DNA of 64,000 nt from an uncultured Aquimarina sp. (GTDB lineage Bacteria; Bacteroidota; Bacteroidia; Flavobacteriales; Flavobacteriaceae): NCBI GenBank assembly GCA_947493035.1, contig CANLOW010000002.1, positions 62,001-126,000 on the forward strand. Direction: 5' to 3'. The notes beneath the pieces are model-generated. The model searched no databases. It was not told where the DNA came from and worked only from the letters and a program-made list of their open reading frames with translations. This document shows, in pieces, positions 19,723 through 27,932 of the stretch. The position numbers and the translations under genes were made by a program. Every line of letters starts with the position of its first letter. Within the stretch, counting starts at the first letter, position 1.

Positions 19723-19763
19723 AGCAGCGTTCGTTTTATTAAAAATTCGGACGCTGCTTTTTT
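19723..19763 (+). terminator. Rho-independent terminator after clpB
   Basis: Arms 19723-19733 (AGCAGCGTTCG) and 19748-19758 (CGGACGCTGCT), one wobble pair, 14-base loop, then T run to 19763. The T run overlaps the -33 element proposed for smpB. Confidence 0.85.
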
Positions 19764-19793
19764 GTATACAAAACTGTAAAAACCTTAGATTTG
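19761..19793 (+). promoter_or_regulatory. smpB promoter of Bacteroidota type
   Basis: TTTG at 19761-19764 (-33) and TAGATTTG at 19786-19793 (-7), 21 bases apart, both exact matches to the TTTG / TAnnTTTG pattern of Bacteroidota housekeeping promoters. The smpB ATG begins only six bases after the -7 box, so transcription should start at or next to the start codon. Confidence 0.6.
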
Positions 19794-19799
19794 CTACAT

Positions 19800-20267
19800 A
19801 TGAAGAAGACAGCCTCAAAAAACATAAACATCCTAAATAAAAAAGCAAGATTCGAATACGAATTGATGGATCGTTATACTGCGGGTATGGTTTTACGTGG
19901 TACAGAAATTAAATCTATTAGAGAAGGGAAAGCTAGTATTGCAGAAAGTTTTTGTGAGTTTAATGAAAAAGGTGAACTTTTTGTAGTGAATATGACCATT
20001 CAAGAATATTCTCATGCAACCTATTTTAACCATCGTCCTAAAACGGAGCGTAAATTACTTTTAAATAAAAAAGAACTTAAAAAGCTTCATAAAGAAGTTG
20101 CCCATAAAAGTTTCACTATCGTACCCCTTAAGGTATTTATAAGTGAAAAAGGATATGCTAAAATGGATATTGCTCTAGCTAAAGGAAAGAAACTATACGA
20201 TAAACGTGAAACGATCAAAGATCGTGACAATAAAGTAGCTTTAGATCGTTTGAAGAAGTCTTTTTAA
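19800..20267 (+). CDS. smpB: SsrA-binding protein SmpB
   Basis: 155 residues from ATG 19800 (an upstream in-frame TTG at 19791 lies inside the -7 promoter box and is rejected). Carries tmRNA to stalled ribosomes for trans-translation. Motifs: NKKARFEYEL, GMVLRGTEIKSIREGKASI, NMTIQEYSHATYFNH, KRKLLLNKKEL, and the basic tail KGKKLYDKRETIKDRD. No tmRNA gene was found nearby. Confidence 0.96.
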   Translation: MKKTASKNINILNKKARFEYELMDRYTAGMVLRGTEIKSIREGKASIAESFCEFNEKGELFVVNMTIQEYSHATYFNHRPKTERKLLLNKKELKKLHKEVAHKSFTIVPLKVFISEKGYAKMDIALAKGKKLYDKRETIKDRDNKVALDRLKKSF

Positions 20268-20331
20268 AAGAATAGACTACATCTTACTTTCCCTTTTTAC
20301 ATCAAAAAAGTTATTTAGAATATAAAGGAAC

Positions 20332-20339
20332 TATCTTTG
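20332..20339 (+). promoter_or_regulatory. Candidate -7 element of the DEAD-box helicase gene
   Basis: TATCTTTG matches TAnnTTTG and lies 15 bases before the ATG at 20355. No good TTTG -33 partner is visible. Confidence 0.4.
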
Positions 20340-20354
20340 CCACAAAAATGATTT

Positions 20355-21644
20355 ATGGCGACTCCTTTTGCAGACTTGGGAATTATAGCACCTATAGAAA
20401 AAGCATTAAAAAGCTTAGATATTAGTACTCCAACTGATATTCAAAATAAAGCAATTCCTACTTTATTAACGACAAAGAAGGATGTAGTTGGTTTAGCCAA
20501 AACTGGATCAGGAAAAACAATCGCTTTTGGATTGCCATTGTTACAATTAATCGATAAGACCAATCCAACCATACAAGCGGTTATTTTAGTCCCTACAAGA
20601 GAATTAGGACAGCAAATTCATACTAATTTAGAAAGTTTTGCAGCACAAATTCCCAAAATAAATATAGCAGCCATTTGTGGAGGAGTACATATAAAGCCTC
20701 AAATAAAAGCACTTACCGAACCTACGCAGATTGTTGTAGCCACTCCTGGACGTTTAATTGACCTTATAAAACGAGAAGCAATTAATATCAAGCATACAAA
20801 TTTTCTAGTATTAGATGAAGCCGATGAAATGGTGAAATCGTTAGGAGAGGGGCTTGATGAGATTGTTAAAGAACTACCCAATTATAGACGAACGATATTG
20901 TTTTCAGCAACTATGCCGGGTACGATAAAACAATTGATTCAAAACTATATGTCAAAAGATCCTATACATATCGAAGCTGATATGGAAACTATAGGTCATA
21001 AAGGCATTACCCATGAATATGTTGTAGTAGAACCCATTGAAAAGTTGAATGTTTTGATGCATTTTCTCAATAATCGGTTAGGGCAGAGGGGAATTATTTT
21101 CTGTAAAACGAAAGCAGCAGTAAATAAATTAGCTAAAAATTTAGCCATCAACAAATTTTCCTCAGGTTCGTTACATGGTAGTTTATCTCAGCCTATTCGT
21201 GATCGTATTATGGGCCAATTTCGTGAAGGTCACATCGATATTTTAGTAGCTACAGATGTAGCAGCGCGTGGTTTAGATGTTAAAGAAATCAGCTATGTTG
21301 TCAATTATCACTTACCTGATGTATACGAAACTTATGTACATCGAAGTGGTCGTACCGCAAGAGCAGGATTAAAAGGTTATGCATTAACTGTTTTACAACA
21401 AGAAGAAGCCTTTGAAATCCCTGAATTTGAGGAGGAATTAGGTGTTAAATTTCAAGCTTATGAAAAGGCGAGTAGTGAAGCTTTAGAAGAGAACACCACA
21501 TTGTTGTGGGCAAAAAAAGTATTCAAAACGAAACCTAATCGTGAACTATCAGCTGATTTAAGAGAGAAAGTCCATACGGTATTTCATCACTTAACTAAGG
21601 AAGAGTTGATTGATAAACTAATGGCTTTTGAGCAGTCCAAATAG
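20355..21644 (+). CDS. DEAD-box RNA helicase
   Basis: 429 residues with both RecA-like domains: Q motif (FADLGIIAPIEKAL, TPTDIQNKAIP), Walker A AKTGSGKT at 48-55, PTRELGQQ, TPGRLID, DEAD near 153-156, SAT, then IIFCKT, ATDVAARGLDV and HRSGRTARAG. It ends with a roughly 70-residue extension lacking the basic low-complexity tail of RhlE, so I do not assign a specific name. Likely role: rRNA or mRNA remodelling, cold adaptation. Monocistronic. Confidence 0.92.
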   Translation: MATPFADLGIIAPIEKALKSLDISTPTDIQNKAIPTLLTTKKDVVGLAKTGSGKTIAFGLPLLQLIDKTNPTIQAVILVPTRELGQQIHTNLESFAAQIPKINIAAICGGVHIKPQIKALTEPTQIVVATPGRLIDLIKREAINIKHTNFLVLDEADEMVKSLGEGLDEIVKELPNYRRTILFSATMPGTIKQLIQNYMSKDPIHIEADMETIGHKGITHEYVVVEPIEKLNVLMHFLNNRLGQRGIIFCKTKAAVNKLAKNLAINKFSSGSLHGSLSQPIRDRIMGQFREGHIDILVATDVAARGLDVKEISYVVNYHLPDVYETYVHRSGRTARAGLKGYALTVLQQEEAFEIPEFEEELGVKFQAYEKASSEALEENTTLLWAKKVFKTKPNRELSADLREKVHTVFHHLTKEELIDKLMAFEQSK

Positions 21645-21729
21645 TTGTAAATCAATTATAATATCATTCCGTCTACATATAGAACTTCCTCAACAAGGGT
21701 GTATATTCTAATTATAGGAAAGCTCGATT

Positions 21730-22629
21730 TTATGAATACAAAATCAAGAAAACACCAGTCATGATACCAACAAGCGGAACTAATTTCTTTCGCTTGTTTT
21801 TTTCTTTAAAAATAAGTCCACCAATAACTACTGAAATGATAATTTGACTTCGTTTTATCGCAGAAAGCAACATAATTAATGCTTCGGGGTCTTGAAGCGC
21901 ATTAAAATAGAAATAGTCAGCCGTTTGTAGCAATACACCAACGGCAGGAATAGACCATCTCCATGTAAAGGCTTTCCGTTTTTCTACATAGGGAAACCAG
22001 GTTATGGATAGGATTATTAATAGGATCAAAATTGTATAGAAGCAAAACCAAAACTGCAAGGTGAGTGGTGCAAGTGCCAATTTTTGAATTAAGAATTTAT
22101 CATATAAACCACTTGAAGCCCCTAAAAAAGTAGCCCCTATAATGGCAAAGATCCATTTATTACGCTTAAAGACAATACCTTCTTTTTTTCCAATACGAGA
22201 GTACAGTATCACTGAGAGAATAATAAGGAAAAATCCAACCCATTGCCAGTTATTAGGTTTTTCATGGTAAATCAATAATGCACCAATAAAGGTAAAGAAA
22301 GGCCCAGCAGAACGTATTGGAGTTACAATAGTGATGGGCAAGTGCTTTAATGCCTGATACGCTAAAACCCAAGATGAAGCCATAATCATGGATTTGATTA
22401 TGATAAACCCATGAACTTTTAGTGGTATCATCGAGATATGCAAATTTGCTCTTTGGGTGATCTCAGGAAAAAAAGCCGAACAGATTGCAAATGGTAGAAT
22501 TAATAAAAATCCAGCTGTTATAGTTCCTAAAAGTACTGGAAAAACTTCGTTTCCTTGTACAGCATGTTTTTTACAAAGATTATGTAATCCTAAAAATAAT
22601 GCTGCTACTAATCCTAAATACATCCACAT
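21730..22629 (-). CDS. EamA/DMT-family transporter
   Basis: 299 residues with ten membrane segments in two EamA repeats; each repeat ends in a signature: SAGPFFTFIGALLIYHEKPNNWQWVG and KRSQIIISVVIGGLIFKEKNKRKK. Drug/metabolite exporter of unknown substrate. It is the last chromosomal gene before the dif/provirus junction, transcribed away from it. Confidence 0.85.
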   Translation of the reverse strand: MWMYLGLVAALFLGLHNLCKKHAVQGNEVFPVLLGTITAGFLLILPFAICSAFFPEITQRANLHISMIPLKVHGFIIIKSMIMASSWVLAYQALKHLPITIVTPIRSAGPFFTFIGALLIYHEKPNNWQWVGFFLIILSVILYSRIGKKEGIVFKRNKWIFAIIGATFLGASSGLYDKFLIQKLALAPLTLQFWFCFYTILILLIILSITWFPYVEKRKAFTWRWSIPAVGVLLQTADYFYFNALQDPEALIMLLSAIKRSQIIISVVIGGLIFKEKNKRKKLVPLVGIMTGVFLILYS

Positions 22630-22928
22630 AATTCGCGCGAAGATATACTTTTAAAAATACGCAACCAGAAAAGTTGTTCGTGAGTTCAGATTACTAAATA
22701 TATTTCATAATTCGTCTTTTGATTAAGGAACTAAATTTAAAGCTTAGCCAATATGAGTTATGACAATAATATCCATTGAATATCTATTTTAGTAAATATT
22801 ATGTTTTTGCTGAGAATTGGATATTTAATAAATAACGGGTTATTGGATAATAATATCAAATTCTGAGTAATTGTTTTTTTATGTTTTATGCTCGGAATGA
22901 TTGATTAGAGTAGTTTACCAAATACTCT

Positions 22929-22956
22929 ATTTAACATAATATAAATTATAGTTCAT
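22929..22956 (+). other. Left junction (attL): complete dif/XerCD-type site
   Basis: Reads ATTTAACATAA (XerD arm) - TATAAA (core) - TTATAGTTCAT (XerC arm). On the opposite strand the XerD arm is TTATGTTAAAT, identical to the XerD half of E. coli dif. The central 18 bases CATAATATAAATTATAGT recur exactly at 29858-29875. Since XerC-mediated exchange happens at the core/XerC-arm border, this junction should keep the host XerD arm with the phage XerC arm and still work as dif. Confidence 0.75.
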
Positions 22957-22996
22957 TTATTAATATTAGAGAAATAGAGTTTATAAGGTAAACCGT

Positions 22997-23004
22997 TATG
23001 TTTG
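22997..23004 (+). promoter_or_regulatory. Candidate promoter -7 box for the early phage genes
   Basis: TATGTTTG matches TAnnTTTG, 28 bases before the ATG of the first phage gene. No clear -33 TTTG partner. Confidence 0.35.
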
Positions 23005-23032
23005 GCAGCTTTTACTAAATTATTAATTGTCA

Positions 23033-23614
23033 ATGAATAATATAACTCTACAAATTTTAGACAAAAGCATCGGTCGTCGTTATTGTAATAAAAACGAACG
23101 TTATGAAATTTTCTTAGGTATTGGTCTAAAGCGTTATAAATTTTCTAATCGCAAAAAAGCAGAAAAGTTTCTAGTCTCTTATCAGAATCGTCTGAATACA
23201 CTTTTAGACGAATTTCAAATCTATCACTCTGAAATATATGGTCTTTACATAGAATCCTTTTCTTATTTGTCTGGCGGACAACGTACACATTTAAATGATG
23301 ATTTTGAACATTTAATTTATTGTTTGGGACGTTTAAATGGTTCACATAAAGCTGATATGGGTTTTTATCATTGGATCGTTAAATACGTGTCCACCGTTAA
23401 GAAAATAGCCCTTTTTCAGAAGGAATTTTATAAGAAAAGGCGCTTTAATTACTTGTCTAAGAAATCACGCTACTTAGTGCGCCAAATTTCTCAAAGTATT
23501 GATTTGATTGAATCCTTAGCTCTTGATTATAAGGAGGATTTAATCGAATTACATGATTCTGAAATGCCAATAATCACATTAGATTTTAATAATCAATTAC
23601 GCATAGTCTCATGA
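23033..23614 (+). CDS. Phage protein of unknown function (first gene)
   Basis: 193 residues from ATG 23033; a TTG two codons upstream is a weaker start. Soluble, basic, mainly helical, with many Tyr/Lys/Arg (RRYCNKNERYEIFLGIGLKRYKF, KKSRYLVRQISQSIDLI). No motif I can name. Its TGA overlaps the ATG of the next gene (ATGA at 23611-23614), so translation is coupled. Position at the head of the early module, before Rep, suggests regulation or host takeover; this is inference from order only. Confidence 0.65.
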   Translation: MNNITLQILDKSIGRRYCNKNERYEIFLGIGLKRYKFSNRKKAEKFLVSYQNRLNTLLDEFQIYHSEIYGLYIESFSYLSGGQRTHLNDDFEHLIYCLGRLNGSHKADMGFYHWIVKYVSTVKKIALFQKEFYKKRRFNYLSKKSRYLVRQISQSIDLIESLALDYKEDLIELHDSEMPIITLDFNNQLRIVS

Positions 23615-23802
23615 ATCACAATTTTTTACCTCTTCGTTTTTATTCTGTATATGATCATTATAACGACTGTTATTGTTATGCTTATACTTCTGATTTTGAT
23701 TCTTCTAAAATCCATTCGTTTGATGCTTTTGAAGTAACTCCTCGTGAATTTTTTAGTAATGCTTCTTTAGATGCTATTAGCTCTTTTTTTCATTATGCTT
23801 AG
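23611..23802 (+). CDS. Small phage protein of unknown function
   Basis: 63 residues, starts inside the stop of the preceding gene (ATGA overlap). Rich in aromatic and Asp residues (FYSVYDHYNDCYCYAYTSDFDSS) with no membrane segment. It ends within the start of the next gene (ATGCTTAG at 23795-23802). The chain of overlaps supports it as a real gene although nothing in it is recognisable. Confidence 0.55.
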   Translation: MNHNFLPLRFYSVYDHYNDCYCYAYTSDFDSSKIHSFDAFEVTPREFFSNASLDAISSFFHYA

Positions 23803-23998
23803 TCTTTCTACAGATATAATACAAGACAAGTCTTTGTTCACTGCTTACTGTTTGGGTGTTGTTTTAAAAGCTTCGCCCGAACTTTCTGTTAATCAGGCTT
23901 TAGAGATAGTTGCTTTGGATTATATGGGTTGTTCTAAGAGATCAGTCCAACGCTATTATAAAACTCATTTACAGACCCTAAAAAAGCCAACTCGTTAG
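23795..23998 (+). CDS. Small phage protein with helix-turn-helix-like segment
   Basis: 67 residues from ATG 23795, which overlaps the stop of the preceding gene; an in-frame ATG at 23771 would add eight hydrophobic residues and is less favoured. The segment NQALEIVALDYMGCSKRSVQRYY reads like a helix-turn-helix (recognition helix CSKRSVQRYYK), so a small DNA-binding regulator is possible. A hairpin with arms 23983-23989 and 24001-24007 (AAAGCCA/TGGCTTT) spans its stop codon and may attenuate transcription into rep. Confidence 0.5.
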   Translation: MLSLSTDIIQDKSLFTAYCLGVVLKASPELSVNQALEIVALDYMGCSKRSVQRYYKTHLQTLKKPTR

Positions 23999-24073
23999 GG
24001 TGGCTTTCTGTATAGGCTTGTCAAATATAACGGTCAAATCGGATTTAAGGGCGAAGCCCTAAAACATCAAAAT

Positions 24074-25165
24074 ATGAATTCACCTCTTCCTACAGCTTTA
24101 TCTATTCGCAACAATTGCATGATCATGTACAAAGACATGAGTTATTCGGATCATTCTCGTAATGGTTGTAAAAAGTCTTTGAGTCAAAATCAAAAGACAG
24201 AATACAAAAGTCTTATAAAGCAGATGAATAAAGTTAAAGAGGTTAAATGTATCGATAGTTATTCCAAATCTTTGACTGAATTACATACTAGTCATGCTAA
24301 TGAAATGGCAAAGAAAGGTATACAGATTAAGCCTTTTGGTACAGTCTCAAATGCTCAGTTAAAGCGTATAAGATGTGTTATTGAAAATGTTATAAATACT
24401 GTTTTTATTAATGAAAAGCCTAAGAATTACAAAGAAGGTAATTACGTTACTTTTCTTACGCTGACTCTCCCATCCAAGCAAATACATACAGATACTCAGA
24501 TCAATAAGATACTTGTTAGGTTTTTAGAGAATCTTAAGCAATCGAAAAGCGTTGTTAATTATGTTTGGAAGGCTGAACCAATGAAAAATGGCAATCTTCA
24601 TTATCACATAATTTTGGATAAATGGATTGATAAGCATTACATCAATAATCGTTGGAATAAGCAAATTAATAAGCTTGGATATGTAGATCGTTCTACCTCT
24701 TTAAACCCTCCAAGTACTGAAATACATAGTCTCAAAAAGGTTCGTAACGCAGTTAGTTACATTCAAAAATACATGACTAAGCTTGAAAAAAACAAGCGTG
24801 TTTTAACTGCAAAAATCTGGGGTTGTTCTCGTTCAGCATCAAAACTAACTTATCCTAAAGTTTTACTTGAAGGCTCTGAGTACAGGGATTCTAAACCCGT
24901 TCTGGATAGTCAAGAATTAAAACAATTAAAACCGTCTGATTATATCACTCTTTTTACAGGAAAAGTATTCGAAGTGGTTAGAAAGCTTTCAACTAATTTA
25001 TGGAATCGAGTTAAAAATCATTACAAAGAGCTAAAATCTATTTGTTACGAAAATGTTGAGCTTCAGCTACAAATCCCTGAAGCTGTTAAGTCTGTTATCC
25101 AACCTCTCCCCGATTATAAACAATTACAATTCACCTTTCCAATGATTGGAAATTATTACAAGTAA
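24074..25165 (+). CDS. HUH-type replication initiation protein (Rep)
   Basis: 363 residues. The three rolling-circle motifs are visible: motif I FLTLTLP at 127-133, motif II GNLHYHIILD with His176 and His178 as the metal-binding HUH pair, and motif III SYIQKYMTK with Tyr229 and Tyr233, either of which could be the nicking tyrosine. KIWGCSRS at about 247-254 resembles the conserved tail seen in phage replication proteins of this class. It should nick the double-stranded form at the origin (see 29666-29732) and drive rolling-circle synthesis of the viral strand. No helicase domain is attached. The leader holds a small GGGC-GAA-GCCC hairpin at 24048-24060. Confidence 0.85.
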   Translation: MNSPLPTALSIRNNCMIMYKDMSYSDHSRNGCKKSLSQNQKTEYKSLIKQMNKVKEVKCIDSYSKSLTELHTSHANEMAKKGIQIKPFGTVSNAQLKRIRCVIENVINTVFINEKPKNYKEGNYVTFLTLTLPSKQIHTDTQINKILVRFLENLKQSKSVVNYVWKAEPMKNGNLHYHIILDKWIDKHYINNRWNKQINKLGYVDRSTSLNPPSTEIHSLKKVRNAVSYIQKYMTKLEKNKRVLTAKIWGCSRSASKLTYPKVLLEGSEYRDSKPVLDSQELKQLKPSDYITLFTGKVFEVVRKLSTNLWNRVKNHYKELKSICYENVELQLQIPEAVKSVIQPLPDYKQLQFTFPMIGNYYK

Positions 25166-25183
25166 CTTTTTAAATTCAATTAT

Positions 25184-25471
25184 ATGTCAAATTTCATTAA
25201 CAAAATTCAAATTGATAAGCTACGTCATTTAGTTGGCGGTACTTTTATCCTCTTTTTTGATCTTTTTATTTATGCTGCTATCAGTAAGTTTTTTCAATTC
25301 CCATATTATTTTGGGATCATCACTATACTTGTGGCTGCTTTAAAAGAGCTTTTTTATGATAAGTTATTAAAACGAGGTAATGTAGAGGTTAAAGACTTCT
25401 TATACACTGTAATTCCTGTGATTTTGGTTTATTTTTCTGTCCTAATAACTAAATATTACCCCGTTTTTTAA
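25184..25471 (+). CDS. Small phage membrane protein
   Basis: 95 residues with about three membrane segments. The pattern IDKLRHLVGG, a TM segment, then KELFYDKLLKRGNVEVKDFLYTVIP resembles small membrane proteins (YfiM/DUF2279-like) found in lysis or structural modules of Bacteroidota phages: a D-K-x-x-H motif at the start and a K-E-x-x-D motif at the second turn. The function is not known. A terminator follows at 25497, so the rep transcript ends here. Confidence 0.6.
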   Translation: MSNFINKIQIDKLRHLVGGTFILFFDLFIYAAISKFFQFPYYFGIITILVAALKELFYDKLLKRGNVEVKDFLYTVIPVILVYFSVLITKYYPVF

Positions 25472-25496
25472 AATCTATAAAATATAATTTATTTTT

Positions 25497-25531
25497 AAAA
25501 AGTTGTGTCATTTTGTCACAACTTTTTTTTT
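25497..25531 (+). terminator. Rho-independent terminator ending the early phage transcript
   Basis: Arms AAAAAGTTGTG (25497-25507) and CACAACTTTTT (25517-25527) with a 9-base loop, continuing into T to 25531. It separates the replication module from the structural module. Confidence 0.85.
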
Positions 25532-25592
25532 GTATCACCTCAAATTTGTATTCCACAAACAGTAAAACGTTTCATTAATTCAAAAAAAAATA

Positions 25593-25727
25593 ATGGGTTA
25601 TCAAAAAAAAGTTGAGTTTAAAAAGGCTGCAATGTGTGTAGTCCTAGGTGTCATTTTGGGTTCGTTTATCAAAGATGATTATTCACCAAAAGTTTTGTTC
25701 AATAAGTTTTTCAAAAAAAAAATATAG
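25593..25727 (+). CDS. 44-residue phage membrane peptide
   Basis: ATG 25593 to TAG 25727. Basic N-terminus (MGYQKKVEFKKA), one membrane span (AMCVVLGVILGSFI), basic tail (FNKFFKKKI). It sits between the terminator and the capsid gene. Its size and charge pattern match virion membrane peptides of lipid-containing phages. Very short, but the position and clean TM architecture make it credible. Confidence 0.5.
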   Translation: MGYQKKVEFKKAAMCVVLGVILGSFIKDDYSPKVLFNKFFKKKI

Positions 25728-25766
25728 TTGAAAAACCCTTAATTATTATTTAAATCTAAAAATTTT

Positions 25767-26777
25767 ATGAAAACAGATAGAATCTATCGTCGACGAGTAA
25801 CTAATTCGTTTTCAGTTCAAGCTGATTATCCAAAGGGTCACCTTAATGGTATTATGATTTCAATTAATCCTCTTGAAGCTATTAAATCATCTAAAGACAA
25901 ACCTTTGGTTCGAGGTATTGTTCAAAATATGAAAAAAGCTATTGACTCTTCAATTTTGAAAGTTAGATATAGAAATGATAATTCGGCTCAAGTATTAGTC
26001 AGTAGTATCCCTCTTAAGCATTTTGTTGATTTATGTGATATGGAGAAAGGGGCTACAGGCTATACAAATTTAGAGAGAGTTATTCGTGATGTTTCTGATT
26101 TAAATGCGGATGCTTTAGAGTCTTATTTTAATAATTTATTGTCTTCAAATAGTAGATCGTTGTTTCCTTTTTTTCGATGTTATATAGAAATTGGTTCTAT
26201 TACTTGTGATAATGGTGATGAGATAGACATTGAACTAGATACACCTCCTAATTCTGCTGGTGGTATTGGTATTGGTGAGTTATCAGTATATGCAGTATCT
26301 ACTGATGAAAGTGAACCCTTTAATGTCTCTTTTTATGATGTTGATCGTGATTTGAACGAATTACATGAACAAGTTGTTAAGTCTTGGTTAATTTCTGATA
26401 ATAATTCATTAGAATCTGATGATTTTGATATTGAAGTAAGAAGTACAAATGATAATTATTCAAGTGATAGAACTGGGATACGTGGTATTGCTTCTTTGTT
26501 TAATAGAATAGAAAATAAGTCAATGGCACGTACCATGCCCGTTTTTTCTGGTGCTAATGATCTTCCTGAAAATGTTTATATCAAAGTATCATCACGTCAA
26601 GGAGGTTCTTTGAATAACATTTCTGTTTTAAATCAACGTATTTCATCTGATTTAAATAAGTATTTCGAACAACGCGTCCGTTCTGAAAAACGTGTACATG
26701 AGGTACTTTCTAATACCGAAAAACATAAAAGTACTGGTGATATAGTTCAAGTTCTTGCTGCTGAATCTCAGTCTTAG
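25767..26777 (+). CDS. Probable major capsid protein
   Basis: 336 residues, the largest structural gene of the provirus and the first long gene after the early terminator. No signal peptide or membrane segment; Ser/Asp-rich, beta-prone sequence with an N-terminal basic stretch (DRIYRRRVTNSF) and a helical C-terminal tail. Size is in the range of double-jelly-roll capsid proteins of FLiP-like phages. There is no sequence motif that proves this; the call rests on size, position and exclusion of the other genes. A 32-base perfect palindrome follows the stop. Confidence 0.5.
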   Translation: MKTDRIYRRRVTNSFSVQADYPKGHLNGIMISINPLEAIKSSKDKPLVRGIVQNMKKAIDSSILKVRYRNDNSAQVLVSSIPLKHFVDLCDMEKGATGYTNLERVIRDVSDLNADALESYFNNLLSSNSRSLFPFFRCYIEIGSITCDNGDEIDIELDTPPNSAGGIGIGELSVYAVSTDESEPFNVSFYDVDRDLNELHEQVVKSWLISDNNSLESDDFDIEVRSTNDNYSSDRTGIRGIASLFNRIENKSMARTMPVFSGANDLPENVYIKVSSRQGGSLNNISVLNQRISSDLNKYFEQRVRSEKRVHEVLSNTEKHKSTGDIVQVLAAESQS

Positions 26778-26792
26778 TTTAATTATTCATGA

Positions 26793-26824
26793 TTTTATGC
26801 CCTTTAAATTTAAAGGGCATAAAA
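26793..26824. repeat. 32-base perfect palindrome after the capsid gene
   Basis: Arms 26793-26808 (TTTTATGCCCTTTAAA) and 26809-26824 are exact reverse complements with no spacer. On the plus strand it is followed by A rather than T runs, so it is not a standard terminator for the leftward-to-rightward transcript. It could be an mRNA processing/attenuation site or a structure in the viral single strand. Confidence 0.75.
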
Positions 26825-26842
26825 TAAAAAAAAAATAAAGAT

Positions 26843-27079
26843 ATGCCATTTCCTTGGAGTGCAGTTATAGGTCAGGCAGGGAATATCTTCTCTGCTGTTA
26901 GTACACAAAAAACTCAAGCTAGTGATAATGCTGCTCAAGTAGCTATAGCTAAAGCGAATGCACAAACACAATTAGCTACTGCTAATTTACAAGCTAATAA
27001 TTTAAACAAGATGATTCCATTGATTTTAGGCGGTTTGGCTGTCTTGGTTGTTCTGGCTCTTGTTTTTAAGAAAAAATAA
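26843..27079 (+). CDS. Small phage virion-type membrane protein
   Basis: 78 residues: Ala/Gln-rich helix (QKTQASDNAAQVAIAKANAQ) followed by one C-terminal membrane span (MIPLILGGLAVLVVLALVF) and a KKK end. Same plan as the C-terminus of the next gene (PYALGGVSLLFGGLLIAKK). This architecture is common among minor membrane proteins of membrane-containing virions. Confidence 0.6.
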   Translation: MPFPWSAVIGQAGNIFSAVSTQKTQASDNAAQVAIAKANAQTQLATANLQANNLNKMIPLILGGLAVLVVLALVFKKK

Positions 27080-27081
27080 TT

Positions 27082-27465
27082 ATGGGTTTTTTTAAAAAAA
27101 TTAGTAAAAGTATTAAAAGGACTGGGCGAAATGTAGGTCGTTTTGCTAAGCGAAACATTCGCAGTTATAGTCGTGATGCGGCTAATGTTATTGGTAATGT
27201 TGTTGGCGGTGTTGTTAAGGGTTTCACTAAACCTAAAACCGATGCTTTAATTCGTCAACATCAAGCACAAAGTCAATTTCAAATTGCTCAGGATAATAAT
27301 TTGTTTAAGAATGCAATGCATCAAACTCCTACTTTTCAAAATACTAGCATTTCGAAATTTAGTCCTAGTTCACAATTAAAACCGAATGATTTGAAAAAAT
27401 ATTTGCCTTATGCATTAGGCGGTGTTTCTCTTCTTTTCGGTGGTTTATTAATCGCAAAAAAATAA
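27082..27465 (+). CDS. Phage basic membrane protein
   Basis: 127 residues starting two bases after the previous stop. Strongly basic N-terminus (KKISKSIKRTGRNVGRFAKRNIR) that could bind nucleic acid, a Gly/Val-rich helix (NVIGNVVGGVVKGF), a Gln-rich middle and a C-terminal membrane span (YLPYALGGVSLLFGGLLIA). A link between packaged DNA and an internal membrane is a fair guess, unproven. Confidence 0.6.
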   Translation: MGFFKKISKSIKRTGRNVGRFAKRNIRSYSRDAANVIGNVVGGVVKGFTKPKTDALIRQHQAQSQFQIAQDNNLFKNAMHQTPTFQNTSISKFSPSSQLKPNDLKKYLPYALGGVSLLFGGLLIAKK

Positions 27466-27471
27466 TACGTT

Positions 27472-27921
27472 ATGTCATATACAGGTAAACAATCCAGACG
27501 AAATTCAAGTTTTGGAGGTGATCATGGTTTCCAAAATAATCAAGGTTATAATCATTCTGATTATGGCTATCAAAGAAATCAAGGCTTTAATACTCCTAAA
27601 AAAAAGCGAAGCGGAGCTAAACTTTCTAGAATAACGAAAGGAAAAGGGCAAGGTATGTGGTCAGTCCATGCTTGGAACTATTCTCGTTCAAAAGGTTTGA
27701 TTACTGTTAAAGGTTTTCAAAACACAAAGTCTACTAAATATAGTAATGCTTCAGGTGAAGAGTCAAGTAGTATAATGCTTGAAATTTTTTACAAACGTAC
27801 AGGTGCTAAATGGCTAGAGCTTTGTTGGATAAAGGAGAATACGGGTAAGATTCACATAGATTCTCTTGGAATGGTGATTAGTACAAAAGCCCCAAACGGC
27901 GGCTATTTCGGTAAACATTAA
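27472..27921 (+). CDS. Phage protein of unknown function
   Basis: 149 residues. Residues 1-45 are Asn/Gln/Gly/Tyr-rich low complexity (NNQGYNHSDYGYQRNQGF); a basic stretch (KKKRSGAKLSRITKGKG) leads into a C-terminal domain of about 100 residues with alternating beta strands (GMWSVHAWNYSRSKGLITVKGF, MLEIFYKRTGAKWLELCW). A DNA-binding or spike/structural role is possible; no family recognised. Confidence 0.55.
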   Translation: MSYTGKQSRRNSSFGGDHGFQNNQGYNHSDYGYQRNQGFNTPKKKRSGAKLSRITKGKGQGMWSVHAWNYSRSKGLITVKGFQNTKSTKYSNASGEESSSIMLEIFYKRTGAKWLELCWIKENTGKIHIDSLGMVISTKAPNGGYFGKH

Positions 27922-27932
27922 AATTTTTAATT

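Noticed and set aside
19600-20400. tmRNA gene next to smpB
   Set aside because: No tRNA-like acceptor/T-arm sequence or tag-coding frame is visible around smpB.
25497-25531. Similarity of the phage terminator centre (TGTCATTTTGTCA) to the clpB palindrome
   Set aside because: The match is explained by the terminator stem-loop itself and the second arm differs; no reason to link the two.
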